NCBI RefSeq assembly: GCF_002812045.1
Contig: NZ_NPEG01000007.1
Coordinates: 131,131 to 195,130, forward strand
From: Leptospira haakeii
GTDB lineage: Bacteria; Spirochaetota; Leptospiria; Leptospirales; Leptospiraceae
Length of the DNA: 64,000 nt
Reading direction: 5' to 3'
Both the position numbers and the translations under genes were made by a program. Shown piece by piece: positions 1 to 10,652 of this stretch. The notes under the pieces are model-generated. The model did no database searches. It worked only from the letters and a program-made list of their open reading frames with translations, and had not been told where the DNA came from. Each line of letters opens with the position of its first letter. Position 1 is the first letter of the stretch.

Positions 1-604
1 TAACTGGAAATCCAAACAAGAAAACGAAAGCTATCACCACGAATAAAATTTCCATCGTGGTTCCGAAAGCTGGTTCTGCTAAGATAAGTATTAGGACCGC
101 TAGTAATAAAATTGCAGGAAGAATGAACTTCTTAGGATCTCTAGTCTCTTTCAATTTGAGTTTTACAATGAGAGAAGATAGATAAACTACAACAGCCAAT
201 TTTGCAATTTCAGAAGGTTGTAACTGATACGGCCCTATCCCGATCCATCTATGGAAGTTTCTTCCGTAGTAAGTCCCTACGGATTTTCCAACTCCTGGAA
301 TAAAAACTAAAATTAAAAGCAAAACGCTGATTATCATTCCGCCTAACGCGAATCTTTCTAAACGTTTATAAGGAAAATTTGCAAAGAAGAAAAATACTAC
401 AAGGCCAATGGTCGCCCATGCTAATTGTTTTTTTAGAAAATATTCAGAGTCTTGGAATTCTCTCCATGCAGTCACGGAGGAACTGGAATACATTACACAT
501 ATTCCAAAAAGTAAAAGAAAGAATACTGCCCCAACTAGGACCAGATCGAAGGGGGAACCGGGAGATTCCCAAAAATCTTTGAACTTTCTCCCGAGAGCCT
601 TCAT
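1..604 (-). CDS. ftsW: FtsW/RodA-family peptidoglycan polymerase, N-terminal part (cut by window edge)
   Basis: Read on the minus strand from the ATG at 604, the frame stays open to base 1, giving about 201 residues of a multi-pass membrane protein. It starts [12 protein letters not shown], and its first membrane helix is followed by the [10 protein letters not shown] segment typical of SEDS proteins. Further on come [19 protein letters not shown], the SEDS signature with the QPSE motif, and [10 protein letters not shown], where the catalytic-loop DxG is usually found but here reads EPAFG. SEDS proteins polymerise lipid II glycan chains with a partner transpeptidase. The start codon overlaps the mraY stop as ATGA (601-604), implying translational coupling. 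Position in a division cluster favours FtsW over RodA. The C-terminal half lies outside the window. Confidence 0.88.
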   Translation of the reverse strand, partial: MKALGRKFKDFWESPGSPFDLVLVGAVFFLLLFGICVMYSSSSVTAWREFQDSEYFLKKQLAWATIGLVVFFFFANFPYKRLERFALGGMIISVLLLILVFIPGVGKSVGTYYGRNFHRWIGIGPYQLQPSEIAKLAVVVYLSSLIVKLKLKETRDPKKFILPAILLLAVLILILAEPAFGTTMEILFVVIAFVFLFGFPV

Positions 605-1713
605 TGAATTTTTAAACTAGATAAGGAGATGATCGCAAGAATGATCGCTGCGATCCAAAAACGAATTACCACCTTTGTTTCAGGAACTCCTCCCAACTCA
701 AAATGGTGATGTAAAGGTGCCATTCTAAAAATTCTTTTTTGGGTCAGCTTAAAAGAACCCACTTGCAAGATTACCGACAATGATTCTGCAACAAAGATCC
801 CACCCAGAATGATAAGTAGGATCTCTTTTTTCAACATCACACAAGTAAGTCCGATAGTAGCTCCCAAGAACAATGATCCAGTATCTCCCATAAAAACTTG
901 TGCCGGATGGCTATTGAACCAAAGAAATCCGATCAAAGCTCCGGTTAAAGCAGCAAGGAATACACTATACTCATGAGCATGAGGAAGATAAGGAATATTC
1001 AGATAGTTTGCTGCCACAGGTGTTCCGGAAACATACGCAATCAACCCAAGAGTCCCAACCACAATCCCTGCAGTTCCACCGGCAAGACCGTCCAAACCGT
1101 CAGTTAGGTTTACTCCATGAGAAGATCCTAATATTACTAAAATTGAAAATGGGATCGCCAAATAACCCCAGGATAGAATCGGCCCTTTTACGAAAGGTAG
1201 GAATAAATCAGTCAAATGGAATAGGATCTTACCTGTTGTACCTTTTGGAGCTTCTCCAGTAGAATACAAGAACACTACACAAAAGATCGCAGCCAAAACT
1301 ACTGAAACTGCAAACTTAGTGCGAGCTCTCATTCCACCTTTGATCTTTTTTACGGATTTCATATAATCATCTATGAATCCCAAAGTAGCGAAAGAAATAG
1401 AACAAACGAGTAATAGAAGAATATTAGAATTTCTTAAATTTCCCCAAAGGAGAACGGACACGACCAAGGCCGATACGATCATCAAACCACCCATGGTCGG
1501 GGTTCCTGACTTTGCGCTATGAGATTTTGGTCCGTCATCCCTTACACTTTCTCTGAATTTTAATCCGTGTAAGAAATCGATCACTCTTCCCCCAAACCAA
1601 AAAGTCAGGAACATAGAAGTTAATCCTGCCATCAAAGCTCGAACAGTTACATAGCTAAAAAGTCTTAAGGAATCTAGGTCTTGGAAAAATCTTTCGTATA
1701 AAAAATAAAACAT
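601..1713 (-). CDS. mraY: Phospho-N-acetylmuramoyl-pentapeptide transferase
   Basis: Integral-membrane enzyme of 370 residues that transfers phospho-MurNAc-pentapeptide from UDP to undecaprenyl phosphate, making lipid I. Visible signatures are the DDYMKS motif (Asp115-Asp116), [12 protein letters not shown] near residue 203, the Mg-binding DTGSLFLGA loop near 277, and the [12 protein letters not shown] histidine motif near 334. The length matches the family (about 360). The N-terminal [11 protein letters not shown] segment (66-76) is also characteristic. It is separated from murE by 192 bases, so it may have its own promoter, and it is coupled by ATGA overlap to ftsW downstream. Confidence 0.96.
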   Translation of the reverse strand: MFYFLYERFFQDLDSLRLFSYVTVRALMAGLTSMFLTFWFGGRVIDFLHGLKFRESVRDDGPKSHSAKSGTPTMGGLMIVSALVVSVLLWGNLRNSNILLLLVCSISFATLGFIDDYMKSVKKIKGGMRARTKFAVSVVLAAIFCVVFLYSTGEAPKGTTGKILFHLTDLFLPFVKGPILSWGYLAIPFSILVILGSSHGVNLTDGLDGLAGGTAGIVVGTLGLIAYVSGTPVAANYLNIPYLPHAHEYSVFLAALTGALIGFLWFNSHPAQVFMGDTGSLFLGATIGLTCVMLKKEILLIILGGIFVAESLSVILQVGSFKLTQKRIFRMAPLHHHFELGGVPETKVVIRFWIAAIILAIISLSSLKIQ

Positions 1714-1905
1714 ATCGTTTCTATGAAGACAGATTCGCCCGCGCCAAGTACGAGTAAACGTAAAAAAGAAAATCTTCTTCTCTGTCTTAATTATCGACGC
1801 AAGTCAGGATCTGAGACATTTTTTTTGGATTAGGGTCCGCGCAAGATCAACTATAGTCGCACTGCTCCGGAAGCCCGGGAGAGCCGGACTATGGACGCTC
1901 GAAAG

Positions 1906-3408
1906 TTAGATACCGAATGCCTTTCGGATCTCTTCTCCATCATCAAAATGTCTTTTATCTCTGCCTATGATCTGGTAGTCCTCATGCCCTTTTCCGGCTA
2001 CAAGAAGACAACCCCCCTCTTTTAAGTGAGAGACCCCGTAAAGAATCGCTTTTGCCCTATCTGCCTCTCTAAGCATCGGAGAATATCCGCTAGTAAAACC
2101 TGCTTGTATATCATCCAAGATACTCTCCGGGTTTTCTGTCCTTGGGTTATCTGAAGTAAGTATCACTTTATCCGCAAGTTCTTGGACGATTTTTGCCATC
2201 TTAGGGCGTTTAGTTTTATCCCTGTCCCCTCCACATCCAAAAAGTGCGATAAGCTCCTTTGGTCTGGATTCCCGGATACTTCTTAAAATATTCTCCAATG
2301 CATCCGGAGTATGGGCATAATCCACAACAGCCATGCGAGACTTATCTTTGCTATAATAGATCTGGAATCTTCCTGGGATCTGAGGAATACTTTCCAATGC
2401 AGTTAATAGTGATTTTTTCTCCCAGCCTAAACCAAGTGCAGTCACAAATGAAAGTGCAGTGTTCCTAACATTAAACCCGCCAAGAAGATTGGTGCTGATA
2501 TCCGTATCTCCTCCCCAGTCATCCGAAAGTCGGATTTGGTAAGAAGTTTTTTCCAAAGAGAATGCCTCGGAATGGATCTCGAATTCTCCCGAACTTCTTC
2601 CAAGAGAAAAAATTTTAAGGTTCGGAGAAGAAGTTTCCACAGCGGATTTAAAATCTTTTCCACCTGGAGCATCCGAATCTATCACACCGAAAGTTTCCGG
2701 ATTCAAAGCTACGGAAGAAAACAAAAGGGCCTTACTATTTAGATAATCTTCCATATCCGGATGAAAATCCAAATGATCCTGAGTAAGATTAGAAAATACT
2801 CCCACTTTAAAATGGACTCCGTTCGTTCTTCCCAGTTTTAATCCGTGAGAACTTGCTTCCATAAAAACATATTCCACTCCTGAATCATACATTTCTTTCA
2901 GAATGGATTGTAGGCTACTTGGATCAGGGGTTGTATATCCTGTGTCGGATAAAACTCCTTTAAATTTAACACCAGTGGTTCCAATGATACCGCAAGATTT
3001 TCCTTGAGACTCTCCAAGATAAGCCAAGATATGAGTTAAAGAAGTTTTACCGTTTGTTCCGGTAACTCCTATCACTTTTAGCTTGGAAGAAGGATCTCCT
3101 AAAATGATAGAAGCAATCGGCCCGGCTAAACTTTCCGGATCCAGGTCAGTTTTAAGAACGATCTTATTATCTAATTTCGGAATTTTTAATTTAGATCCTA
3201 TTAATATATATTTAGAGGAAGAAGTCTTGGCATATTCTGCACCTTTATCACCGGAAGAATCAGGAAGGCAGAATAGATCATTCGGTTCTAATTTTCTGGA
3301 ATCTGTGCGGACAAAGTTGAAGGTTTCATCCGAAGTATAAGATCCTGAACTTATTTTGATATCTGGAAAAAGACTAAGGAGCTCTGAAAGTTTCAAGTTC
3401 CGCCTCAT
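1906..3408 (-). CDS. murE: UDP-N-acetylmuramoyl-L-alanyl-D-glutamate:2,6-diaminopimelate ligase
   Basis: Cytoplasmic Mur ligase of 500 residues that adds the third amino acid to the peptidoglycan stem. The ATP-binding loop GVTGTNGKTS is at 114-123 and the EASSHGL motif follows in the central domain. DNPR at about 420-423 is the sequence associated with meso-diaminopimelate selection, so DAP rather than lysine is predicted. AGKGHE near 471-476 is also conserved. The length is normal for MurE. The start at 3408 lies 35 bases inside the upstream ftsL-like gene. A later in-frame TTG at residue 5 is possible, but no later ATG is near. Confidence 0.95.
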   Translation of the reverse strand: MRRNLKLSELLSLFPDIKISSGSYTSDETFNFVRTDSRKLEPNDLFCLPDSSGDKGAEYAKTSSSKYILIGSKLKIPKLDNKIVLKTDLDPESLAGPIASIILGDPSSKLKVIGVTGTNGKTSLTHILAYLGESQGKSCGIIGTTGVKFKGVLSDTGYTTPDPSSLQSILKEMYDSGVEYVFMEASSHGLKLGRTNGVHFKVGVFSNLTQDHLDFHPDMEDYLNSKALLFSSVALNPETFGVIDSDAPGGKDFKSAVETSSPNLKIFSLGRSSGEFEIHSEAFSLEKTSYQIRLSDDWGGDTDISTNLLGGFNVRNTALSFVTALGLGWEKKSLLTALESIPQIPGRFQIYYSKDKSRMAVVDYAHTPDALENILRSIRESRPKELIALFGCGGDRDKTKRPKMAKIVQELADKVILTSDNPRTENPESILDDIQAGFTSGYSPMLREADRAKAILYGVSHLKEGGCLLVAGKGHEDYQIIGRDKRHFDDGEEIRKAFGI

Positions 3409-3733
3409 TTCTTTCTGGAGGAAGAGTCACTGTAATGATCCGATCGCCCACTGTGATCGGTAAATAATGATATGTTTTACGATACAACGCTTCTATCCTA
3501 CGAGCAGAAGTATATGTCGCCATTCCGATCTTTAAATCATCATTCTTCTTTAAAAGTTTTTCTTTTTCTTGGGAAGCAATAGCAAGTTCTCGGTTCAATC
3601 TAGAGACCTGAACATTCTGCCAAACGAATAAAAGTGCGATGCTAAAAGGAGCTAGAACCCAACCGAATATCCTAAACAAAAAACCTAGATCGGGCCAAAG
3701 ATGAAGGGATAAAAATTCTGAAACTCTGCTCAT
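3374..3733 (-). CDS. ftsL: FtsL-like division protein
   Basis: Small bitopic protein of 119 residues: a short cytoplasmic N-terminus, one membrane helix (about 24-42), then a heptad-rich segment with [20 protein letters not shown] predicted as coiled coil, and a C-terminal basic/tyrosine region. This is the FtsL/DivIC topology. FtsL stabilises the divisome complex that activates FtsW and FtsI. Sequence conservation in this family is low, so the call rests on topology plus location between rsmH and murE. Its start overlaps the rsmH stop (ATGA, 3730-3733) and its end overlaps murE by 35 bases. Confidence 0.72.
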   Translation of the reverse strand: MSRVSEFLSLHLWPDLGFLFRIFGWVLAPFSIALLFVWQNVQVSRLNRELAIASQEKEKLLKKNDDLKIGMATYTSARRIEALYRKTYHYLPITVGDRIITVTLPPERNEAELETFRAP

Positions 3734-4692
3734 TCTTCTTCGTCCTCCTCCTCCTCTTCTTCAATATCGGTAGGAAGTGATTTATGTATGACACGTAATT
3801 TTGCAGAACGGGACGCAGGATTTTCTTTTGTCTCGATATCCGATGGGAGCACAGGCTTCTTGGTAAGAAGTTTAGCTTCTCCGTCTCTCGCATAGTCCCT
3901 GAATAAATTTTTAATGATCCTGTCTTCCAAGGAATGGAAAGAGATCACTTGTAAGAGTCCACCTTTTGCAACCAGATCCAAAAGTTTTTTGACCCCAATC
4001 TCTATATGAAGAAGTTCCTGATTCACTTCTATCCTTAAGGCTTGGAAAACTCTTGTAGCAGGATGCCTTCCTGGAGGCCAAAATTTTCTAGGAATCACTC
4101 TGGAAACCAATTGTGCGAGATCTCCAGAGTAACCGATCCTAGAATGTCTTCTTCTTTCTAAGATAGCTTCTACAATCTTCTTGGTCCAACGCTCTTCGCC
4201 GTACTCGTAAAATATTTTGCTTAGAGCTTTTTCAGGATAAGTATTAATTACATCTTCCGCAGAGATACCACCGGCAGAAGAAAGTCTCATATCTAAAGGT
4301 TCGTTTTCCCTAAAACTGAAACCTCTTCCCGCATGTAATAGGTGAAATGTAGAAATCCCCAAATCCAAAAGGATACCGTCGGGAGGATTGGAAACACCGA
4401 AGCCGTTCAAGAACTCGGAGTCAAGGTCCGAAAAATTGGCTTCAATAGGAATAACTCTGGAAGAATACGCGGAAAGTCTTGCTTGGGCCCTGGAGAGCAT
4501 GACCGAGTCTCGATCTACCAAAACCAGCTTAGAATTTGGAAACTGCTCTAAGAGTAGAAGACTATGTCCTCCTTCTCCCGCTGTTCCGTCCAAAAAAAGA
4601 AGTTCTCGGTCTTTATCGAACACGGAAAGGAAGAAAGAAATTATCTCCCGATAGAGCACCGAATAATGGACAGGTTCCAAGTCGTTTTCCAA
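3730..4692 (-). CDS. rsmH: 16S rRNA (cytosine-1402-N4)-methyltransferase
   Basis: S-adenosylmethionine-dependent methyltransferase of 320 residues (former MraW) that N4-methylates C1402 of 16S rRNA. The SAM loop DGTAGEGGH is at about 35-43, then [12 protein letters not shown], the GILLDLGIS motif, and the family hallmark [28 protein letters not shown] is the C-terminal signature. It is the first gene of this division block. The protein ends in an unusual acidic tail: 11 of the last 12 residues are Asp or Glu. The repeated GAG codons there form a GGAGGAGG tract about 10 bases before the ftsL ATG, so the tail-coding sequence may double as its ribosome-binding site. Confidence 0.96.
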   Translation of the reverse strand: MENDLEPVHYSVLYREIISFFLSVFDKDRELLFLDGTAGEGGHSLLLLEQFPNSKLVLVDRDSVMLSRAQARLSAYSSRVIPIEANFSDLDSEFLNGFGVSNPPDGILLDLGISTFHLLHAGRGFSFRENEPLDMRLSSAGGISAEDVINTYPEKALSKIFYEYGEERWTKKIVEAILERRRHSRIGYSGDLAQLVSRVIPRKFWPPGRHPATRVFQALRIEVNQELLHIEIGVKKLLDLVAKGGLLQVISFHSLEDRIIKNLFRDYARDGEAKLLTKKPVLPSDIETKENPASRSAKLRVIHKSLPTDIEEEEEEDEEE

Positions 4693-4848
4693 GTTCTACC
4701 CGCTTATCCAAAAGGCAACCAAGAACCATGCCGTTTTTTTATTCTTTCAGGGGTTTGTTAGAACTCCAACAACTGTGACAAAACCAATACTTACCATAAT
4801 CCGAAATGAGTATGATTATAAACTCACTAACGTGAAAGCACTAATGTC

Positions 4849-4876
4849 TTGACTGTCCTAGTTTCCTAGGTAGAAT
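4849..4876 (+). promoter_or_regulatory. Sigma70-like promoter for the tandem receptor genes
   Basis: TTGACT (4849-4854) is followed after 16 bases by TAGAAT (4871-4876). It lies about 120 bases before the first receptor start at 5002. The spacer contains the small palindrome CCTAGTTTCCTAGG. The rest of 4693-5001, between divergent rsmH and the receptor, shows no gene. No second strong promoter was seen on the minus strand for rsmH. The assignment is by consensus only. Confidence 0.5.
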
Positions 4877-5001
4877 GCCTCCGTTCCAACTTCTCGATAA
4901 ATAAAAATCCGCTCTGGTGACAAAGGTCTGAAAGGAATTGTCCGATTAGGCCGACGAATTATTGTAACTCTTAGCCTCCTCAGGAAGGCCTTATTATAAG
5001 T

Positions 5002-6996
5002 ATGCAAAAAAGCAGTTTAAAGTTCATTCTTCTAGGCGCTGGCATCGTCATTCTTACTGTACTAACGTTATTGATCTCGGGTAATGCCTACTATTTCGGT
5101 CAAAAAAAGATCACAGAAAATCATTTAAACCAAATGCAGAATGTGGTAGCGGTGGTTGCTCAAGAGTTCGATGCATTCTTACTCTCTCATACCAATGTGG
5201 CTAAAACATTGGCTGCAGATCCAAGGGCAATACAAACTGCACTCACAGGTAAACCGATCGCCGGTGACTTCTTTAAAGAAGTACACCAAAGATACGGTAT
5301 TTACGAAAACATTTTCGTGATGAGCCTGGATGGACAAAAAAGAATTTTAGCAGATAGTTTGGGCGGAAAGTCCTTGGGTTATAGAGCGCAAGGAGACGAG
5401 CTAAAAGAAAATATCATCGCAGTACAAGAAGGAAAACATTATTTAGGTCCTCCTCAAAAATCTCCAATCACCGGACTTCCTGTTGCAGTGATCTCCGTTC
5501 CGATCCGTAGCGGCGCAAATATAGTCGGAGTATTGAACATAGCACTCTCTTTCGAAGATGTTTCCGAAAAAGTAATCAATAAGATCCGTATCGGAGAACA
5601 AGGTTACGTTTCCGTAATGAGCCAAACAGGCCTCGTGATCGCTCACCCTAAAAAAGAAATGATCATGAACTTGAATGTGGCCAAAGAACCTTACGGCCAA
5701 AAAATGTTAGAATTAAAGAGTGGAGAAATTTTCGAATTCAGTTTTAAAGGTGCGGATCGTTACTCCACTATTTTCAGATTGGACCAATGGAGAATGTCAG
5801 TAATTGCAATCCAGCCCAAAACAGAGATCAGAGAAGCATTAGGAGAACTATTACTCTCCATCGGATTAATCAGTTTGGTCACAGTTGGAATTTCCATTTT
5901 CCTACTTTATGTTCTTTTAAAGAAGAGATTGGATCCATTAGTGAATGCTAGCAAACTCTTCCAGATCATGGCACAAGGCGATCTGACCTCAGACATTCAA
6001 GTTGTATATAGCGACGAGATTGGTGCCATGAGTGCGGATCTGAATTCTTTTATTTCAAGCCTTAGATTTTCTCTCAAGGATATCCAAAGAATTGCAATGG
6101 AACTTGCGTCTTCCGCGGAAGAATTAACAGTCTCTTCCCAGAGTTTTGCTACAGGAGCTCAGTCCACCGCTGCTTCTTCCGAACAAATGTCTGCTACTGT
6201 TGAAGAAATGTCGGCAGGTATGGAAAATATTTCCTCGGTCACAGATAGGCAATATTCGAATATATTAGAATTTCATACTAAGATAAAGGAACTATCTTCC
6301 GGAGTCAGAAAGATCGGCTCTGAGATCAAAAATACTCTACAAATAGCTGAGTCCATCTCCCAAGAAGCAAAAAGAGGAGAAAGCTCACTAACTGGAATGA
6401 GTAATATGATAGAAAATATCCTGAAATCTTCCGGAGAGATGAAATCTATCATCGGTATCATTAACGATATTTCCGACCAAACACAACTTCTCGCATTGAA
6501 TGCAGCGATAGAAGCTGCTAGAGCGGGAGAAGCAGGAAAAGGATTTGCAGTCGTCGCAGAAGAAATTTCCAAACTTTCAGTCAAAACCGCTTCTTCTATC
6601 AAATCCATTGGTGAGATGATCAATAAGAATAATTCGGAATTGGATGAAGGCGCTAAAGGAATTCGTTCTTCCGTAGAGATACTACATAGCATTATCAAAA
6701 ACGTGGACTCGGTTGGAGAAGCGATGAATCATCTATTCGAGATTACTTCTGCACAAGAATCAGTGAACAAATCCGTAGACGAACAATCTGATCGTGTTGG
6801 AACAGAAGCAGAAGGCGTAAAACTCGCAACCGATGAACAAAAAAGAGCAGTGAGAGAGATCGCTCAAGTAATCACTCAAATAAATGAACATACTTTAAAT
6901 ACTGCATCAGGTTCCGAACAAATGTCCTCGTCTGCTCAGAATCTCGCAACTACTGCCGAAGTGCTGAAAAATATAACCGAAAAATTTAAAATATAA
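5002..6996 (+). CDS. Methyl-accepting chemotaxis protein (periplasmic sensor type)
   Basis: Transmembrane chemoreceptor of 664 residues. A first membrane helix (about 8-28) is followed by a periplasmic region of about 250 residues. Its pattern ([18 protein letters not shown], then [19 protein letters not shown]) fits a double-Cache ligand domain. A second helix lies near 280-302, followed by HAMP ([24 protein letters not shown]) and a long cytoplasmic coiled coil. The hairpin tip reads [20 protein letters not shown], with Gln where most receptors have Asn (QTNLLALN). The segment after it is AEEISKLS rather than ADEVRKLA. No C-terminal CheR-tether pentapeptide is present. It is a tandem paralogue of the next gene, 25 bases downstream. 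Confidence 0.93.
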   Translation: MQKSSLKFILLGAGIVILTVLTLLISGNAYYFGQKKITENHLNQMQNVVAVVAQEFDAFLLSHTNVAKTLAADPRAIQTALTGKPIAGDFFKEVHQRYGIYENIFVMSLDGQKRILADSLGGKSLGYRAQGDELKENIIAVQEGKHYLGPPQKSPITGLPVAVISVPIRSGANIVGVLNIALSFEDVSEKVINKIRIGEQGYVSVMSQTGLVIAHPKKEMIMNLNVAKEPYGQKMLELKSGEIFEFSFKGADRYSTIFRLDQWRMSVIAIQPKTEIREALGELLLSIGLISLVTVGISIFLLYVLLKKRLDPLVNASKLFQIMAQGDLTSDIQVVYSDEIGAMSADLNSFISSLRFSLKDIQRIAMELASSAEELTVSSQSFATGAQSTAASSEQMSATVEEMSAGMENISSVTDRQYSNILEFHTKIKELSSGVRKIGSEIKNTLQIAESISQEAKRGESSLTGMSNMIENILKSSGEMKSIIGIINDISDQTQLLALNAAIEAARAGEAGKGFAVVAEEISKLSVKTASSIKSIGEMINKNNSELDEGAKGIRSSVEILHSIIKNVDSVGEAMNHLFEITSAQESVNKSVDEQSDRVGTEAEGVKLATDEQKRAVREIAQVITQINEHTLNTASGSEQMSSSAQNLATTAEVLKNITEKFKI

Positions 6997-7021
6997 TCCG
7001 ATCCAGATTCGACTCAACAAA

Positions 7022-9013
7022 ATGCAAAGAAACAGTTTAAAGATCATTATACTCGCAGTAAGTACAATTACTATAGTCCTACTTACTGTCGGGGTTTCCT
7101 CCTTCGCATACTTTACCGCAAAAAAATATGTGGAAGAAGCTTATATAGACGAGATGAAAAAGATCTCGAAGCTCGCGGGAAAGCATATCAAGTTCTTCTT
7201 CGATCAACAGGCAACTTTGGCGGAATTCGTTAATTCCAACACCCCATTTGTCAAAGCAACAATTGCAAAAGATAAGGGAAGTCTAAATCCAACACTTGCA
7301 AACGTATTCAAAAAATTTGATACTTACGAGAATGTATTTTTATCTACGCCGGAAGAAAATCCCTTAGTATTCGCTGATGCTACTGGAAAAGCGATTAATT
7401 TCCGCTGGGGAGGGACCGGTTTTGACGCAAACATCAAAGCCGCATTAGAAGGAAAAAATCTTTTAAGTAAGGTAAATCCTTCTCCTGTGACAGGAGAAGC
7501 AGTTGCTGTTCTTACTGTTCCGACCAAAGACGGAAACCAAGTTGTAGGTATCTTAGGCTTTGCGATCTCACTTAGCAAAATGACAGAAGCAATCGTCAGT
7601 GGGATCACAATCGGATCGGACGGATATATCGCAATCACCGACATGAACGGAGTAGTCGTAGGACATCCAGACAAATCGCTCATCTTAAAGCTGGATCTAA
7701 GTAAAACGGATTGGGGCAAAAAACTAATGACCCTTCCCTCTGAGCAGCATATGGAGTATTTTTTTAAAAAGGACAAAATTGCAACAGTCTATGATGTTCC
7801 AGAATACGGGTTAAGAGTTTCTGCGGTGGTATCAAAAGACGAACTTGCAGAAGTAGTTCACCAAATGTTATTCAGGATCATCGCATTTGCACTCGTCTTC
7901 CTGGTCGTTTCTATATTTATTATTTATAAAATAGTGAATGTTCGCCTTCATCCTTTACAGGAAGCGAGGGAATTATTCCGCTCCATGTCTACTGGAGACT
8001 TAACAGCAAGTCTAAAAGTTTATCATGAAGATGAGATAGGAGATCTAAGCAAGGACACCAACTCTTTCTTAGAAAGTTTAAGAACTTCCGTAAGGGATAT
8101 CCAAAAAATTTCCCAAGAACTTGCGGCTTCCGCAGAAGAACTATCTGCGAGTTCGGAAAACTTCTCCAATGGAGCACAGTCCACAGCGGCCTCTACGGAA
8201 GAAATGTCGGCCACTGTAGAAGAGATGTCCGCAGGGATGGACAATATTTCCGGCTCCATCTATAATCAGTATGCGAATATTTCACAGTTCCAGATCAAGA
8301 TCACAGAACTTTCTCAAAGTGTGAACCAGATCGGAAACGAAGTCCAAGCTACCCTGAATATGGCAAAATCGATTTCCCTCCAGGCAAAAAAGGGAGAAGA
8401 ATCCCTTTCCGGAATGAATGCAATGATCTCGAATATCTTGAAATCATCCGGAGAAATGACCGCGATCATCGGGATCATCAATGATATCTCGGAACAAACT
8501 CAACTTCTTGCATTGAATGCAGCGATAGAAGCGGCAAGAGCCGGAGAAGCAGGAAAAGGATTTGCAGTCGTTGCGGAAGAGATCTCTAAACTTTCAGAAA
8601 AGACAGCCTCTTCTATCAAATCCATTTCTGCAATGATCAATAAAAATACCGGAGAGTTGGATAGCGGAGCAAAAGGGATACAGGCATCTACAGAGATCAT
8701 TCACGCGATTATCCGGAATGTGGATCAAGTTTCCGATGCGATGGACAGATTATATTCCATAACCGGTTCCCAAACGGATATAAACCAAGCTGTAACGGAT
8801 AACGCAGGGAAAGTAAGGATCGAATCCGAAGCGGTAAAATTAGCCGCAGACGAACAGAAAAAAGCTGTTTCGGAAATTTCTCAAGTGATCATGCAGATTA
8901 ACGAGCATACGATCAATACTGCATCAGGAGCGGAACAAATGTCCTCTTCTTCCAGAAACCTATCGAATACGGCGGAGATACTCAAAAATATCTCCGAAAA
9001 ATTCAAACTCTGA
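7022..9013 (+). CDS. Methyl-accepting chemotaxis protein, paralogue of the upstream receptor
   Basis: Chemoreceptor of 663 residues with the same layout as its neighbour: membrane helix near 8-28, Cache-type periplasmic domain ([37 protein letters not shown]), second helix near 283-303, HAMP and signalling domain. The cytoplasmic half is nearly identical to the upstream gene, including the QTQLLALN tip and [18 protein letters not shown]. The periplasmic half has diverged strongly. This is the pattern expected after tandem duplication followed by ligand-domain drift, so the two probably share the same CheA/CheW array but sense different ligands. Probably co-transcribed with the upstream gene. 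It converges on the rhodanese lipoprotein gene at 9040. Confidence 0.93.
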   Translation: MQRNSLKIIILAVSTITIVLLTVGVSSFAYFTAKKYVEEAYIDEMKKISKLAGKHIKFFFDQQATLAEFVNSNTPFVKATIAKDKGSLNPTLANVFKKFDTYENVFLSTPEENPLVFADATGKAINFRWGGTGFDANIKAALEGKNLLSKVNPSPVTGEAVAVLTVPTKDGNQVVGILGFAISLSKMTEAIVSGITIGSDGYIAITDMNGVVVGHPDKSLILKLDLSKTDWGKKLMTLPSEQHMEYFFKKDKIATVYDVPEYGLRVSAVVSKDELAEVVHQMLFRIIAFALVFLVVSIFIIYKIVNVRLHPLQEARELFRSMSTGDLTASLKVYHEDEIGDLSKDTNSFLESLRTSVRDIQKISQELAASAEELSASSENFSNGAQSTAASTEEMSATVEEMSAGMDNISGSIYNQYANISQFQIKITELSQSVNQIGNEVQATLNMAKSISLQAKKGEESLSGMNAMISNILKSSGEMTAIIGIINDISEQTQLLALNAAIEAARAGEAGKGFAVVAEEISKLSEKTASSIKSISAMINKNTGELDSGAKGIQASTEIIHAIIRNVDQVSDAMDRLYSITGSQTDINQAVTDNAGKVRIESEAVKLAADEQKKAVSEISQVIMQINEHTINTASGAEQMSSSSRNLSNTAEILKNISEKFKL

Positions 9014-9039
9014 TCGTTTAGGATATTAAACTAAAAGAT

Positions 9040-9390
9040 TCACTCGGAAACGACGGAGAATAGACGGTCTATTCTCCCTGCGTCCCTTACTTGGGAAAAA
9101 CCTTCTTCTTCTAAGAAAGTTTTCGCTCTCAGGCTACGGCCTCCCGATTGGCAATATAGGATAATCTGTTTATCCTTAGGTCCCAACTCTTCCACTCTAG
9201 AAGACAGACTATCGATTGGAATATTAACTGCGCCAGGAAAATGACGCTTTTCATATTCGTTAGGACTTCTTACATCCACGACTAAAGCGCCCTTCCCCAC
9301 CCATTCTGCGAGTTCCTTATCTTCTCTATTTTTGCAGGAGGAAAAGGAAAAAAGAGAGAGCATTATAAAAACATAAAATACTTTGAACAT
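9040..9390 (-). CDS. Rhodanese-domain lipoprotein
   Basis: Read from the ATG at 9390, this is a 116-residue protein with a lipobox (LFSFSSC) after a short hydrophobic signal. One rhodanese domain follows: VVDVRSPNEYEKRHFPGAVNIP and the active-site loop CQSGGRS with the catalytic cysteine. Single-domain rhodaneses bind sulfane sulfur or act as thiol sensors; the substrate is not deducible. The start at 9390 is chosen because it places the signal peptide correctly and is preceded by GGAGAAAA. An upstream ATG at 9414 overlaps the cheR stop but would add eight residues before the signal. It is the third gene of the STAS-cheR operon. Confidence 0.85.
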   Translation of the reverse strand: MFKVFYVFIMLSLFSFSSCKNREDKELAEWVGKGALVVDVRSPNEYEKRHFPGAVNIPIDSLSSRVEELGPKDKQIILYCQSGGRSLRAKTFLEEEGFSQVRDAGRIDRLFSVVSE

Positions 9391-9410
9391 AGGATTTTCT
9401 CCGACAAATA

Positions 9411-10286
9411 TCAAATTTTAGGTTTTTTCTGATAAACAGTATGACCTAAGAACTTATATGCTTCTGAGATCCCAAAAAGAGTCTCGGAATGGCCGATCAC
9501 CAAAAGTCCTCTATCCTTCAAAACATGCTCGAAGTTCTCGAAAATTTTCTTTTGGGTAGGCTTGTCGAAATATATAATCACATTCCTGCAAAAGATACAA
9601 TCCATCTTCTCCCTTATCGGATAAGGAGTTTCCAAAAGATTTACCTTATGGAATTCGATCATGGATTTAATCTCAGGTTTTACCTGATAAGTATCCTGAT
9701 TTTTTCCGGAGAGGTCCTTCACTTTCAGAAAATATCTTTTTTTAAGAGCTTCACTCACAGGTTCTAAACGATCCGCTTTATAAATACCTTCTTGAGCGGT
9801 TTGTACTACATTCGTATCAATATCGGATGCATATATTTTAATATCCCAACCAGGCTTATGCATAAAATATTCAGCACATGTGACGGCTATAGTATAAGGC
9901 TCCTCACCTGTCGAACAAGCGCTGGACCAGATACGGAGCTGCTTTTTCCCGGACTTCAAAGCCTTCTCCTCAACGGAAGGAAAGAAGGTTTCTTTTAGAA
10001 ATTCAAAATGATGGTTTTCTCGGAAAAAATCAGTTTTGTTAGTTGTAATACGATTGATGAGTTCGGTGAGTTCACTTTGGAAAAACTTACGGTCAGCTTG
10101 CAGGCCTCGGATATATTCCGAAACATTCTGCATCTTATGCATTCTTGCCCTGGAATTTAACCTGGATTGGACCATTATCTTTTTATGATCCGCCAAGAAT
10201 ATTCCGGTTTCCTTATACATCAAATCCTTGATGAATTTGAACTCTTCGTCCGTGATCTGAGAGAAACTGGAAAAATTATCATCCAT
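9411..10286 (-). CDS. cheR: Chemotaxis protein methyltransferase
   Basis: CheR-family enzyme of 291 residues that methylates receptor glutamates with S-adenosylmethionine. The N-terminal helical domain (about 10-80) is followed by [13 protein letters not shown], the SAM-binding [27 protein letters not shown], and the [16 protein letters not shown] motif ending in GHSETLFG. The length is typical. It lies 3 bases after a STAS-domain gene and just before a rhodanese lipoprotein, an uncommon neighbourhood. The main cheW/MCP/cheA cluster is about 50 kb away in this window. Confidence 0.95.
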   Translation of the reverse strand: MDDNFSSFSQITDEEFKFIKDLMYKETGIFLADHKKIMVQSRLNSRARMHKMQNVSEYIRGLQADRKFFQSELTELINRITTNKTDFFRENHHFEFLKETFFPSVEEKALKSGKKQLRIWSSACSTGEEPYTIAVTCAEYFMHKPGWDIKIYASDIDTNVVQTAQEGIYKADRLEPVSEALKKRYFLKVKDLSGKNQDTYQVKPEIKSMIEFHKVNLLETPYPIREKMDCIFCRNVIIYFDKPTQKKIFENFEHVLKDRGLLVIGHSETLFGISEAYKFLGHTVYQKKPKI

Positions 10287-10289
10287 AAA

Positions 10290-10577
10290 TCAGCGAATAC
10301 CCAATGCCTGGTCCAGAGAGACTAACTTAATAATTTCCAATAATTTAGGGCTAACATTAATCGTTTCCAAAAGTACACCCTGGCCTCGAAGACGATTTGC
10401 AAAAGCAACCAGGGTCCCTAAAGCGACCGAGGTAAGCACCTGCACCTCATCCAGATCCAAAATTACAGAAGCAGGATTCCCTTCTACGTGAGAATTCAAA
10501 TAGGCACGCAAAGCCTCATGATCACCGTTTAGGATCTCATAATCTACTTTGATCAACATCGGTTTCGACGGACTCAT
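10290..10577 (-). CDS. STAS-domain protein (anti-sigma-factor-antagonist type)
   Basis: A 95-residue single STAS domain: an initial beta strand, then SVILDLDEVQVLTSVALGTLVAF. The TSVALG loop corresponds to the phosphorylatable Ser/Thr of SpoIIAA/RsbV-like antagonists. Such proteins bind an anti-sigma or switch kinase when dephosphorylated by a PP2C phosphatase. Two SpoIIE-type phosphatases occur in the window (13738-15600 and 30572-32335) but neither is adjacent. No switch kinase is next to it. It is co-directional with cheR at 3 bases, suggesting a role in receptor adaptation rather than sigma control. That last point is inference. Confidence 0.82.
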   Translation of the reverse strand: MSPSKPMLIKVDYEILNGDHEALRAYLNSHVEGNPASVILDLDEVQVLTSVALGTLVAFANRLRGQGVLLETINVSPKLLEIIKLVSLDQALGIR

Positions 10578-10652
10578 TCCATAGATTGGACGAACAGGTC
10601 CCTACCTCGGAATACAGTCGGGAAACAGCCTGGAAAAGGAAAGGAAAAACTA

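Noticed and set aside
1714..1905. Gap between murE and mraY considered as a small RNA or terminator
   Set aside because: A GC-rich stretch is present but no stable hairpin with a T tract was found by eye; it more likely holds a promoter.
6273..6698. Long minus-strand frame inside the first receptor
   Set aside because: Antisense shadow of the conserved signalling domain; a matching frame recurs in the paralogue.
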